From NCBI GenBank assembly GCA_029582165.1, contig CM055884.1, forward strand, positions 16,386,537-16,450,536: a DNA stretch of 64,000 nucleotides. Reading direction: 5' to 3'. The translations under genes were made by a program, and so were the position numbers. Position 1 is the stretch's first letter. Every line of letters begins with the position of its first letter. Below are positions 11,317 through 21,962 of the stretch, one piece after another. The notes under the pieces were generated by a model, which was given only the letters and a program-made list of their open reading frames with translations, did not search any database and had not been told where the DNA came from. The stretch comes from Portulaca oleracea. Lineage: Eukaryota > Streptophyta > Magnoliopsida > Caryophyllales > Portulacaceae.

Positions 11317-14042
11317 TAAAGTTGAGTTCAACGTTGGCTCCTTTTTGTATCTACGTTAAGTAAATGGTCTTAAGGTAACAATGGGGGTTATGTGCAGTTT
11401 TCTCGAGGTTTCGAGTTTAAAGTAATATCTTTAAAGAAACAATGAGGTCAGAGATTGGTTTTAAAGTGGGTATTCGAGGTGATGATCATGTACGCGATTA
11501 TAAGTTAGGCTTGATTTTTGGAGACTTCCAGAAAAGTTGAATTGCATCGATCTTTCTTTTGGGTATCGAGATTATAAGGAGGAGCTTAGAGTAACATGGG
11601 GATTGCGCTTGGTTGATAAAGATCTCGGGTTTAAAGGGTCAATTTTACGGAAAAAGAAACTTGTTAGGAGATGAGGAGCTGAGACGGAGATTTTGTCAAG
11701 GATCGTATGTGTAATTTGACATTTGAATGGTGATTTGGAGATTTTAAACAGGGATTGAATTAAATTCTAGTTTTAAAGTGTTGAGGTTAGGTGAATATTT
11801 TTGCGGTGAGCCTAAGCTAAACATGATTTTGAGATCTGGCACTTATAGGGATTCCAAGCTATAGCACGAAGGTCTTCGAAGCAAGTAATGTGAATAGTGG
11901 TGTGGGAAAAGAAATTTGTGTAATGGTTGAGTGTGCCTTGCTTTTAAATCTGTTTAGTTCAATCGTTATTATATTACCTGCAAGATGCGAAGGTGAAGAA
12001 AAAAAATGATTAGATAGTTAAGAATGCAAAATGATTATTTCTTGTAGTATCGGTCACTCAGGGAAGGGATCAATTTGATCTGTAACTATTTGATATAATC
12101 TCTTCTCCTCTTAAGTGATTGATGTGAGTGTTATGATGTATTTTACGATTCGAAGTTTCATCTGTAGTAACTTGCATACTGATATATTTATACATGTGAG
12201 TTGTGTACTTGATTGTCCAGTTTTGATAACATGCCTTTTAATTATGAACGTGCGAATGAATTAAGTTGATCATCTGTGAAGTGGGTATAACCCATGAGGA
12301 AATCTGCAAGAGGTTGATGTGCACAACTTTGTTTGAATCTCTGCTGACTAAGTTCTGTTTGAGTATCATTTGAATTGGACTGTATGAATGTTATTGAGAA
12401 AACGTGTGTGAAGTTGAGCAATCTGTGGGTTTGTACCTGATTAAGTTGTGGAGTATCATTTAATTGAGTTCGTTTAAATATCGTATGTTTATTATTGAAA
12501 TTTCTTTCCTGCGATTAATCAACTCTGTTACTAGTAACTTTTGTTATCTATAACTATTAGGGGGAAAATTATATCAGATGGATATTAGGTGCCTGGTATG
12601 TATATATTCGATGAGCTATGCAAAGTGCTTGATCATGTTTTAGGTATTTATATGTAAATTACACCGAGTACCGTTAAGAGAACTAAATGATTAGATGTAC
12701 CAAGGAAGGTCGTTATCTAATCTTGGTCCTTATACTTTGGTGCTTGAAACATGCGACATGTTGATCTTATCACAATCAGTGGTTCTAGGATAGGTTTAGT
12801 GATTAAGAATGTTTTTAATGAGGTAAGTACATGAAAACTCTGTAGGTTGCAGTTGGTATAGTCGGATTTTGAGGGACCATTGAAGTTAAATTAATATTCT
12901 TAAGGAAATAGCAGGTTTAAGCTTGCTTCCTGTTTGGGGAGTTAAAAACTATTGTGTACCGATATTCGAGTTTCGAGGACGAAACTCCTTTTCGATGCGT
13001 TGAGAGGATAACAATATGTAAGTGTTAGTTTTGTTGGGATATGCAAGTTAAGTAAAAAGTTTTTTGGCAGGATTAAGTGTCTTGGAGTTAAAGAATGACT
13101 TACAAATTAACTGTAGTGTTGATCATATCTTGGGTAATTATAAGTGAGCCTTTTCGGATTTGTATCTATCCTTTAATGCCATCTTAACAACTAGTGAGTG
13201 TTTTCTTTCCGTTTAGGCCACAAGGTCGTGTAGTTCCAAATACTCAAGTCCTTGCTTAGTTGCTTCCATTATCACTTTAATCTTCCCTTGTGTCTTATGT
13301 ATCGTTCTCCAACAGTAGAAGTTCCCTCTTAATCTAGGTCATTGAGCTTAGCTTCTGGTCATTTTATAGGAGAAAAGTTTGAGGCTTATTGGAATGTGGA
13401 GACATCAAGTTAGTATTTCGATGTGTGGAACTATCTGCGAGGACTCCTCTTTCTCATATGGTTAAAAAGGTTTCTTAAAGAGGTCATGTGACACGAATGT
13501 ATGCGGTTCTCAAATAATCTTGCAATGTTGGTATAATTGTGACACTGATGATGGGAAGGACGGAGAACCTTATTGTAAATTTAAAGGAATCTTAGACATT
13601 TTGGTCTTATTTGAAGTTTTTGTATAAAAATTATTGTGAAATTCTTATTAATGTATGCTATTTTTGGGCTACATATGAAAATTGTTGGGGAAATACAAGT
13701 TTTCTACGTCACTCTGGGCCAAAAGCAAAAGATTCGTTCTTAGACGGAGGTATTTGAGGATGGGCAAGGTGAGGTTGGGTTCAGCTTAGTTCTAAGTTAT
13801 GGGCTCTAAGTAGAGATGTTCAAGGTGAGAATGAGTGTAAGCCACTCTTGGAGAAATAACATATGTTACCATAGTTTGAAAATAACAACTTGTTCTTTGT
13901 TTTAGCGGGCGAACCTCTATTGTATCAAATTTCATGCTCATCATTTGGAGATGCGTCTACTAGGTGTATGCTACGTCACTGTACGAGAGCTTCTTGCCGA
14001 GGGTAGAAGTAAGAGTTGTTTGATGATGGACATCTGTTTAAC

Positions 14043-14190
14043 TTTCGAGGACGAAACTTCTTCTAAGAGGGTAATGATGTAAAACCCCAAGTTTTTGGTT
14101 AGCTACACTGTTAGTTAGTTAGCTCACTCGTTAGGCTTAAGTTTAAGTTTCGAGGACGAAACTTCTTCTAAGAGGGTAATGATGTAAAAC
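14043..14190 (+). repeat. Tandem duplication of the polypurine/LTR-start junction
   Basis: The string TTTCGAGGACGAAACTTCTT, then AAGAGGGTAATGA, then TGTAAAACCC occurs at 14043-14088 and again at 14148-14192, 105 bases apart. Only the second is followed by sequence that matches the rest of the LTR, so 14183 is taken as the LTR start. The first is a decoy with just the first 11 LTR bases. Confidence 0.8.
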
Positions 14191-17100
14191 CCAACAAATT
14201 TTGATTGTGTTCACCGTCACGTCGTTGTTCGTTTATTTTTTATTTCCGTTTATTTATATGAAATTATTTGTTAACACTCGAACTCGTAGGACCATTGAAG
14301 GACTTGCGAGGGTATATTGGAAATTTTTCGTGAGTAACTAATACTACCCTTATTATTTATGCGGGTATTTTCTTGAACTATAGTGTAAATATTTTAAGTA
14401 TTTGATAACTTAAATTTACTCCTAAAATTATTTTCCTTTATAGCTCAGTTTTTAATTATTTTTGGTAACCTTTGGAAATATTATTATGGGTATAAATACC
14501 CCTTATATTGATTAAAACCATAGTATTTCTAACCCTAATACAATTACTCTTACTGCTCTTCTCCGTCGTTTTCCCTCCTCTCTTTCTCTTTCGCTCTCCT
14601 TGTGAAACTGCGCAGTACGCACCCGACCCCCTCCCTCTCTTGTTACTCCTCCCATCAGGCCACCACTTCACTAGCGGACTACCACCGACCGCCACCCTAG
14701 ACCACCGGAGCACCTGTGCAACCGTCAGAGCTCCACCAACTGCCGCCAGTTTCACCGGAACTGCCCCCTCTTTCCTCTCTTTTCTCTCTCTATATTGGTC
14801 GAATTTCTCGCCACCGCGCGCATCGCACCTTCGCGCACCACCGCCCCGAGTAGCCGCCATTAACCGTCGCCCTTCTTGTTTTGGTTTCCTCTGCTTCCCC
14901 TCTGTTTTGACTACCGTCGGTCGACTGAGCTCAAGTGCGCCACCCAAACGACTATCGCACACCCAGACGACAACCTCGGTGTGACGATCATCGCTCCTTC
15001 CCAACGCCACTGGCCACCGAAACACCTCCAGGATGTTGCCTTTGTTTTTTTTAATAGTAACCATTCTAAACCCTAGCTTTGTACTCCATTGATAATATTA
15101 TTACATTGTTCATACTAATCAGGATTTGTATAACTATTAGGATTTGGGTTTGGAATGACGATTGTCTCATTAGAGTTTTGTTGTTGGTCAGGAATAATGC
15201 GATTTTTTTTTATACGAATGAATTAGTTTTATGGAGGTTTGAAGTTGTATTGAGTTATTATGGTTACTATCAAGTTCTATGTAGAATGAGTTAAATCAGA
15301 TTTCAAAGTTAGCTAAGCTATGAAGGCAGTATCCTTGTGAAAGGTTGGGCTTTGGATTGGTCATATGGTTAGGTTAGGATTATTATCGATGATTATTAGA
15401 TTTACGTAACAGTTTTATTATTGTGTTTATAATACGGTCGGGATTGGTATGGTTGTGGTCGTATTATAAAGTCATGGGGTGGTAAGTCATGTGTAATGGA
15501 GAGTTTATATGCAAGGTTGGACGTTGGAGTCGTAGGTTGATTTGATTGGAGTTAAGGTTGCCAATTCAAGAGAGGGTAAATCGAGTTTTTGGGACAGTTT
15601 TGAAGGATCGCTTTTAAATATACACCATTAATTGTGTAGTTGGTTTTTTAATCGAAATCTTTGGTTTGGATGTTCCTTCATGAGTTAGCTTTAATAGGAA
15701 GTTTGTGGTTCGGGTGTTTGAAGTGTACAGCTCGAGTTATAGACTGTTAAACAGGAACCTGTCGAAAGTTGGACATACTTGTCGTGTGCTATTTTTAGAC
15801 CCTTTGGAGTGTGTTTTAGGTTTTACAATCAACATGAAAGTTGTAGTAGACTCTATGAGGTTTCTAGAAAGTTAAGAATAAAGTCCATAGGAAGTAAGGA
15901 AGTCGAGTTACGACCATTATAACAAGGACGTAGTAATTGTACAATTTTCCGATACTTTATTTTAAATAAATATTTTTATTTTATGTAAAATAATTCTTTA
16001 CGATTATGTTTTTATTAAGGGTGAATTTGGGAACCCTTAAATGTCCTAGGGTTTGGTTAAGGTAGAAGGTCGCATATACTAACTCCGTTAGATCGTATTA
16101 ATTTTAGAATTATTATTTAAATGATAGGTTCTGGTTAGATGACTCGTTAGAGAGCTCAAGTGTGTGTTTCTTGAAGTGAAGAGAAGACCTATAGGTAATG
16201 TCTATGCCCTAACTACCTTTGGATGCCCTTGAACTGTTTTGTTGATATTACTGTTGTCTTGAAACTTGAATCCCTACGGGGACCTTTAAATAAAACTAGA
16301 TTGTCTATTTGATTGAGAAAGTGATTAATCTTTGTTTGATAAAGATTGGACATTTCTTGGTTTTGTGTTGAAAGTGTGTTGATTTGGAAATCGTGGTTTA
16401 GTAGTATTGATTTGGAAATGTTGAATTTGAAAATGTTAATTGATACTGAAATGATATGAGACATGAAACCTGACTAATTAAAGGCTATGAGAAAAATGCG
16501 GGTTCGGGCAGTCTCGCCTAGACCAAGTCGAATACCTGTGAGTGAGTCTGTCAAAAGACCAGGTTACGCCTGGTAGTTTGGATTGATGTTTGCGATGGCC
16601 ATCCGGAATCTGATTGTGATGATGATGAGAAAGTATGTTTGCGATGGCCATCCGGGATGTGATTGTGATGATGATGAGAAAGTATGTTTGCGATGGCCAT
16701 CCGTGAATTGTAATGAGAAAAGAATGATTGAGATTGGGAAGTATTGTGAATATTTTGGCGAATCTATTGACTCCGAGGGGCCATATGGAAGCCCCTCCCG
16801 CTTGAAAATATGGAAACTGTAAGATTGTCTGGTAGAAGTTAATTGGAAATGTTTGACTTGCTTCCCCTTCCCTCAAAATGTATTGAAATGAATTGTATAA
16901 TGTTTTTAACTGTTAAGGGTAGACATTATTGAGGTTATCCCCCCTCATGTGTTAAATGTTTTGTTTTCAGGTGAAGAGTTCTGTGATGGGAACGGGAACT
17001 AGAAGTGAGGACAGTAGTCTTGAAGTTAGAAGTTTTGTGAACATAGCTTTATTTGTGTTTTTAGAATTGAAGTCAGTAAATGTTTAGTATGTGTTGTCTT

Positions 17101-17289
17101 TAAAATTTGAGTTCTTCCGTTTGTATATTGAAGTAAATAATGATTAATTGTTAGTTCATCTTTCTTGCCTTGTATTCTTTCAGGAATACGGCAGTAACGC
17201 CCAAATAAAAAGAAAAAAAAAACGGGTCTTCCGCTGTTAACGTTTATTGACTTTGACGTTTTTCATTATTGAATTTTCGGGGCATTACA
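14183..17289 (+). repeat. LARD 3' LTR
   Basis: 3107 bp, the direct repeat of 7543-10719. It has the same TATA box (14491-14498) and C-rich leader region, and ends GGGGCATTACA. The target duplication TATTA follows at 17290-17294. Confidence 0.88.
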
Positions 17290-17787
17290 TATTATCTCCA
17301 AGATTATCATTTACTGAAAGAGGGTTAAGGATTGATAGTAGACCAACAACGCCAAGAACTTTTAGTATGAATTACTCTCGAAATTTAAACTTAAGATCCC
17401 TTAATACTGATAATAGAACATATAGAGTTAATTTAGAATATTTTGATGGACAAAAATGGATAAAAGATAAAGTAATTATAGATATGGGAGCATCACAATG
17501 TTATTGTATAACTTTACCAATTTCAGTATACATAACATCCGAAATCAATTGCACTACATATAATGGAAAAAGAAATATTTTAACTCAAAAATCAAGAATA
17601 ATGATGAGAACACCTCAATCCTTTTTTATTAGAACAAGATTGTTATGTAGACTCAACAATTAACAATGAATATTATCATATATTATTAGGTATGACATTC
17701 TTAGATAAATTCACTTCTTATGAAATCAAGCCCACTCATATTACTCTTATAGGTGGAGAATCTAAAATCACCCTTTTTAGAGTATGA
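17290..17787 (+). pseudogene. Pararetrovirus movement-protein ORF, 3' portion with protease-like domain
   Basis: Continuation of the movement ORF after the LARD. The reading frame resumes in phase. A retropepsin-like pattern is visible: a hydrophobic strand before DMGAS (about 17484-17498), then, after a frame change near 17620, LLGMTFLDKF (about 17684-17713), matching the second conserved box of aspartic proteases. The usual Thr of D-T-G is Met here, so this domain may be inactive or mutated. A separate canonical protease follows in the next ORF. The stop TGA (17785-17787) overlaps the next ATG in the string ATGA. Confidence 0.65.
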
Positions 17788-19666
17788 AACAAATCGCAAT
17801 CCCAATCCTTACGTACATTGAAATAACAGTAAAAGATTTAGATATTACAACAGCAGCATTAGTGGATACTGGATCAGAAATTACATTATTTAATCACTTA
17901 CTTTTACCACAATGGGAAAAACTTCCCTCAAACAAGAAAATCAGAATTACAGGAGTTTATTCTCCAGTATTTTATATTGAACATTATCAAACTAATGTTA
18001 CAATTATATTAGGAAATAAAATATTAAAGATACCTCTTGTTCTTCATTGCAATTCAGAATATGATATTTTACTTGGAAATGATTTTCTGAAACAATTTTC
18101 AAAATTTACACAAACTGCTTTCACAATTTCACTAACAACAAAATGTGGTCATATATTAAAAATACCTAAATTAAAATACCCATACAGAGTGCGCGCGAAG
18201 CGTGGTGGACAGGGTTATGAAAAAGTCTCTTTGAACACACAAGTTGAAAATAAAAATCCTAAATATAAAATTAATATAATCACCAAAGAAAAAATATTAG
18301 ACAAACTTAAACAACTTTATTATGAAAATCCATTACAGTTTTGGAAACCAGAACATCCTAGAGCCAAAATAGAATTAACCCAAGAAATATATATTAAAGA
18401 AAATCCTAAGTTATATACAGAGGGAGATATTAAAGAATTTTCAGTCCAGATTAATGAACTTTTAGAAAAAGGATTAATAAGACCATCTAAAGGAGCTTAC
18501 TCTTCTCCAGCTTTTATGGTAATGAATGAAGCAGAACGAAGAAGAGGAAAAGCAAGAATGGTAATAAATTACAAAAAATTGAATCAATATACTAAGACAG
18601 ATAATTATTTCCTACCAAACAAAGAAGTTTTTATTAATGTTGTAAAAAATAGGAAATATTTCTCGAAATTTGACTGTAAATCCGGATTTTGGCAGATAAA
18701 AATGGAAGAAAATAGTATAAAATACACTGGATTTAGTACACCACAAGGATTTTATGAATGGATAGTTATGCCATTTGGATTGAAAAATGCTCCTAGAATA
18801 TTCTAAAGAAGAATGGATGATGCTTTTAAACACCTTAATAACTTCTTAGTTGTATATGTTGATGATATCCTTATTAGTTCTAATTCTCTTGATGAACACT
18901 GAAGACATTTAGAAGAATTTGTTAAAGTAGCTAATTAAGAAGGAATTTGTTTGAGTGAAAGAAAGGCAATTATAGAAAAAGAAAAAATTGAATTTTTAGG
19001 ATTTGAAGTAGGAGTTAATGGAATAAGCCTACAACCTCACATTTCTAGAAAAATAAAAGAATACCTTGATGAGCTTAGAACTAAAAACAAATTCAAGGAT
19101 TTTTAGGATTATTGAATTATGTTAGTTCATATATACCTGATTTAGCTAAAACGAAGAAAGATATACAAAACCTTCTTATAAAAAATAATACTCTTGGATG
19201 GACTGAAAAACATACTGAAATAGTTAGAAAACTAAAGAAAGAATGTTTAAATTTACCCAGTCTTAAACTTTCTGAACCAGAAGATAATTTAATTTTACAA
19301 ACTGATGCCTCTAATAAAACTTGGGCAGCAGTATTGAAAACAGAGTTAAACGAAATTTGCGGATATCATAGCGGAACATTTTCAAAAAGAGAAGAAAATT
19401 ATAATACAATGGGAAAAGAAATCTTAGCAATTATTAGAGGAATAACGAAATGGAGATTATTTTTGTTAACCAAACCTTTTAAAATATTGACGGATAATCA
19501 AGCAGCAACGATCTTTGGAAAACAAAGTTTAGATAATGGACCACATATGAGAAAACTACATCGATGGAAACTTTACTTATCTCAGTTTAACGCTACTTAT
19601 GAGCATGTTGCAGGAAAAAACAATTTCATTGCAGATTATCTCACTCGTGAAAATGAGTACAAGTGA
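17784..19666 (+). pseudogene. Pararetrovirus protease-reverse transcriptase-RNase H polyprotein, broken
   Basis: Starts at ATG 17784, overlapping the upstream stop. The aspartic protease shows LVDTGSEITLF (about 17859-17891) and ILLGNDFL (about 18066-18089). The reverse transcriptase shows MVINYKKLNQYT, KFDCKSGFWQI, MPFGLKNAP and, past a stop, the catalytic YVDDIL (about 18854-18871). RNase H shows LQTDASNKTWAAVL, GKEILAIIRG and LTDNQAA (about 19290-19510). This is the replication polyprotein that copies pregenomic RNA into DNA. Breaks: TAA 18804-18806, TGA 18900-18902, TAA 18936-18938 and a frame change near 19090. The final segment 19112-19666 is open. Confidence 0.92.
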
Positions 19667-20762
19667 GAAGAAGGAGAATAGTTCTAGTAACGAAGGGCCA
19701 TTCATGCGAGATTTTGAAAATATCATGATTGACTACAATGAATATCTCGAAGCAGTTGAAGAAAAAATCGAATATATAGATGTAATAGTTAAAGACCTCA
19801 GAGTTAATCTTGAAAAAGCTAGAGATCTTACTACAATCTCCTACAGAACTATAGACGAACTCAAATTGAGCTATGGGAAAGAAAATCCCAAAGAAATCAA
19901 GGTTGAAGAAGCAGAACACTCATTTCGACCCACAACAAGCAAAGGAAACCCTTCAAACCCCATCTCCCAAGAGGAGAAAGAGAAGCAACAATTAAAGGCT
20001 AGATTGCTAGCTACAAGACCAGTTATTCGAAATACTGGCATTCGAATATTGAACATTGCTACTGACGAATTTTATAAGAACTATAATCAAGCAACTATTG
20101 TTGCTTATGAAAAGATTAGAGAAATCCATAAACTCTTTTACGACCCCAAACGTTCTCTATTCCCAAGAATCATAGCCTTCAACAAAGCAAACCCCGAAAT
20201 TGTATACCAACTGTTTTCTCATGGATATTTAAACCTTTTATATCCTTGTTTGAGCCTCATCGAACTTAAAAATTTTCCAAAAAAAATATGCGAAACCATC
20301 CAAAAATATAGCAAAACCAAAAGCTATGTTAGCCTTAGAATATTTTCAGTTGCCCCTGAAAAAGATGAACAGACTGACATCATTTACCCTGTTATTTGTC
20401 TGATCATTTTGAACAAAATCCCTTTAACAAATATTCAAGTTCAAGCAACAAAAGAAAAGCTTTTTGAAACCACTCCATTTGACAAATCCTGGACAAATTA
20501 TAGAAGATCAAAAGGAGCATTAGCAGTAAGTTGTCAACTTGACAGGCTCTGGAGAGAAGGCTACAGAACTCTTTATCAAGAAGAAAATTTCATAATTGTC
20601 ACCAATGATGATGGATCTTCTGAAAAATTAGATGATGAATTATTTGACTTCAGATTCCACAGACTATTGCCAAAGAACTTCGAAGGAAGCACAGCAAAGA
20701 AAAAGTTTGCTGAATTATACCAGAGAGAAGAAAACAAAAACAAACAGGACATATTGATGTAA
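19653..20762 (+). CDS. Pararetrovirus last ORF, transactivator/viroplasmin (TAV) position, intact
   Basis: An uninterrupted ORF of 369 codons. The ATG at 19653 lies 14 bases before the end of the preceding ORF, the same overlap style as the other viral junctions. The N-terminus is Ser/Glu-rich with coiled-coil character. A Lys/Glu-rich linker follows, then a folded central region with many aromatic residues (about residues 120-345) and a charged C-terminus. I recognise no catalytic motif. Position between the RT ORF and the promoter, and length, match the TAV/inclusion-body protein of several caulimovirid genera, which supports reinitiation of translation and forms virus factories. The assignment is positional. 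It is the only long viral ORF here without stops or frameshifts. Confidence 0.65.
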   Translation: MSTSEKKENSSSNEGPFMRDFENIMIDYNEYLEAVEEKIEYIDVIVKDLRVNLEKARDLTTISYRTIDELKLSYGKENPKEIKVEEAEHSFRPTTSKGNPSNPISQEEKEKQQLKARLLATRPVIRNTGIRILNIATDEFYKNYNQATIVAYEKIREIHKLFYDPKRSLFPRIIAFNKANPEIVYQLFSHGYLNLLYPCLSLIELKNFPKKICETIQKYSKTKSYVSLRIFSVAPEKDEQTDIIYPVICLIILNKIPLTNIQVQATKEKLFETTPFDKSWTNYRRSKGALAVSCQLDRLWREGYRTLYQEENFIIVTNDDGSSEKLDDELFDFRFHRLLPKNFEGSTAKKKFAELYQREENKNKQDILM

Positions 20763-20850
20763 ACACGTGAAGAGCTGAGATCTTTCAGACGGAGATAAAT
20801 GAACACGATTTTTTCGACATATTGAAATCTTATCTATAATAATTGCGCTA

Positions 20851-20897
20851 TGATGTAAGCGCTTATGTAAGCTATTGCTTTACTCTTCCTATAAATA
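20851..20897 (+). promoter_or_regulatory. Pararetrovirus promoter: tandem as-1-like motifs and TATA box
   Basis: TGATGTAAGCGCTTATGTAAGC (20851-20872) contains two TGANGTAA/TTATGTAA-like half sites in tandem, resembling the as-1 element of caulimovirus promoters that binds TGA-type bZIP factors. TATAAATA follows at 20890-20897. It lies between the last ORF and the poly(A) signal and primer site, exactly where the pregenomic RNA promoter sits in this family. Activity today is unknown. Confidence 0.75.
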
Positions 20898-21006
20898 GAA
20901 GCATGTAAAATTGGGAAGGCAGAGTCTTCCTACCTCCCATAAGAGTGTTTGTAAGACAATCACAATGTTCTAAGAATTTCCTTTAGGGAAAGGAAGGTTA
21001 TCCATA

Positions 21007-21012
21007 AATAAA
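21007..21012 (+). terminator. Candidate viral poly(A) signal
   Basis: AATAAA about 110 bases downstream of the TATA box. In caulimovirids the signal lies shortly after the transcription start, so that RNA is terminally redundant. The spacing here fits that. Confidence 0.55.
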
Positions 21013-21358
21013 ATGAAGTGATCTTTTCTTCAGAGAAATATGTGTTGATCTTTATACAAAATCAAATAAGAGATAATATTGAGAGAGTAAAAGAAGTCAG
21101 AAAGAGTAGGTAAATCGTGCAGATGAGAGTGTAAGACGCGTTTGAAAGAGTACGACATATTTAACTCTTGAAGGTATAATTTCTCTTACTTGAGCTTGTT
21201 TATTGTTGAATATCATATTTTTGATTAAAGATTATGAAATTTTATTTAGGTTGCTTCTCCGAGTACCTAGCTTAATTAATCTATGTAAATCACCTAAAAA
21301 ATCACAAAGGTTCTACCGCTTTTTCCTTAAAAAACCACAGGATAGACCCTTTAAATAT

Positions 21359-21370
21359 TGGTATCAGAGC
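21359..21370 (+). promoter_or_regulatory. tRNA-Met primer binding site of the pararetrovirus
   Basis: TGGTATCAGAGC, an exact match to the plant initiator tRNA-Met primer site. It lies about 460 bases after the promoter and just ahead of the first ATG of the next viral coding trace. In caulimovirids this site is the conventional genome start. Confidence 0.85.
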
Positions 21371-21386
21371 AAGAAGACCGTAAAAA

Positions 21387-21962
21387 ATGAATGAAGAACA
21401 TAATAAAATAGTTTTCCGAAGAACTTTAGAAATGAACTTTGAAAATTTTATAGTAGAAATAATAACTGGCATGTATTGTGAAGATGGATTATTACGCTTA
21501 ATTAATTTTTTGTGCCATAACAAAATTGAATGTAGAAATTTTTATACAAAAATCGTTTATCTAGCTGAAAGAATATCTTAAATTCACTATTCAAGCTTAA
21601 GAAATAAAGATGTATAAAAATAGGTTTCAATCGAATTCTATACTAACTAAAGAAGGAGATTATTTACTGGACAAACATTTAATTTTCCAGAACTGAAAGC
21701 ATATAGTATACAAGAAGCATGGAATTTTCTCATATCACTTGATCAAACAACTAGAAATCATAGAAAAGTCTCCTTGAAAATCAAAAATCCAGATATTTAT
21801 ATTTAGTTACTATACCATCAAGAGTCCATAAACATATCCTAAATCTAATTAAAGATCAAATTGCGTTACTAGAAAAAACGTTTGAATATACTATCTGGTG
21901 CGAACCTAACAAAAGTATAAACGAATCCGCAATATATTATTACACTGACGAAGAATTATAGT
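21387..21962 (+). pseudogene. Pararetrovirus ORF1, N-terminal part (degenerate)
   Basis: The ATG at 21387, 16 bases after the primer site, opens 64 codons to a stop at 21579-21581. Coding-like, Lys/Asn/Ile-rich sequence continues in shifting frames to a TAG at about 21960, with recognisable stretches near 21676-21805 and 21806-21962. There is no known domain. It is probably the front of the ORF whose end is at 4616-4913; the viral circle was cut between them. Confidence 0.55.

Larger units (their letters stand above)
10720..14182 (+). other. Non-coding core of LARD
   Basis: No ORF of 60 codons or more was found on either strand over 3.46 kb. A degenerate primer binding site (TGATATCAGAGC, 10723-10734) starts it. 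A TA microsatellite sits at about 11259-11314. The phrase TTTCGAGGACGAAACT is present three times, at 12971, 14043 and 14148. I see no remnant of gag, protease, RT or integrase. Confidence 0.8.
7543..17289 (+). mobile_element. LARD-like non-autonomous Ty3/gypsy element with 3.1 kb LTRs
   Basis: Two direct repeats bound the element: 7543-10719 and 14183-17289. Both start TGTAAAACCC and end TTACA, giving short inverted termini. The 5-bp target duplication TATTA is exact at 7538-7542 and 17290-17294. The internal 3.46 kb (10720-14182) has no ORF of 60 codons or more in any frame. A tRNA-Met-like primer site follows the first LTR. The phrase TTTCGAGGACGAAACTTCTT before the second LTR is typical of the 3' ends of Tekay/Del-type chromoviruses. 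Very long LTRs around a non-coding core are the definition of large retrotransposon derivatives. The orientation is plus, from the primer site and LTR TATA box. Mobilisation would need enzymes from a relative elsewhere. Confidence 0.9.

Noticed and set aside
14456..15064. 202-codon minus-strand ORF, with a related ORF at 8136-8471
   Set aside because: Both lie at the same place in the two LARD LTRs and are antisense to the GC-rich leader. The similarity is that of LTRs, and the frame length is not kept between copies.
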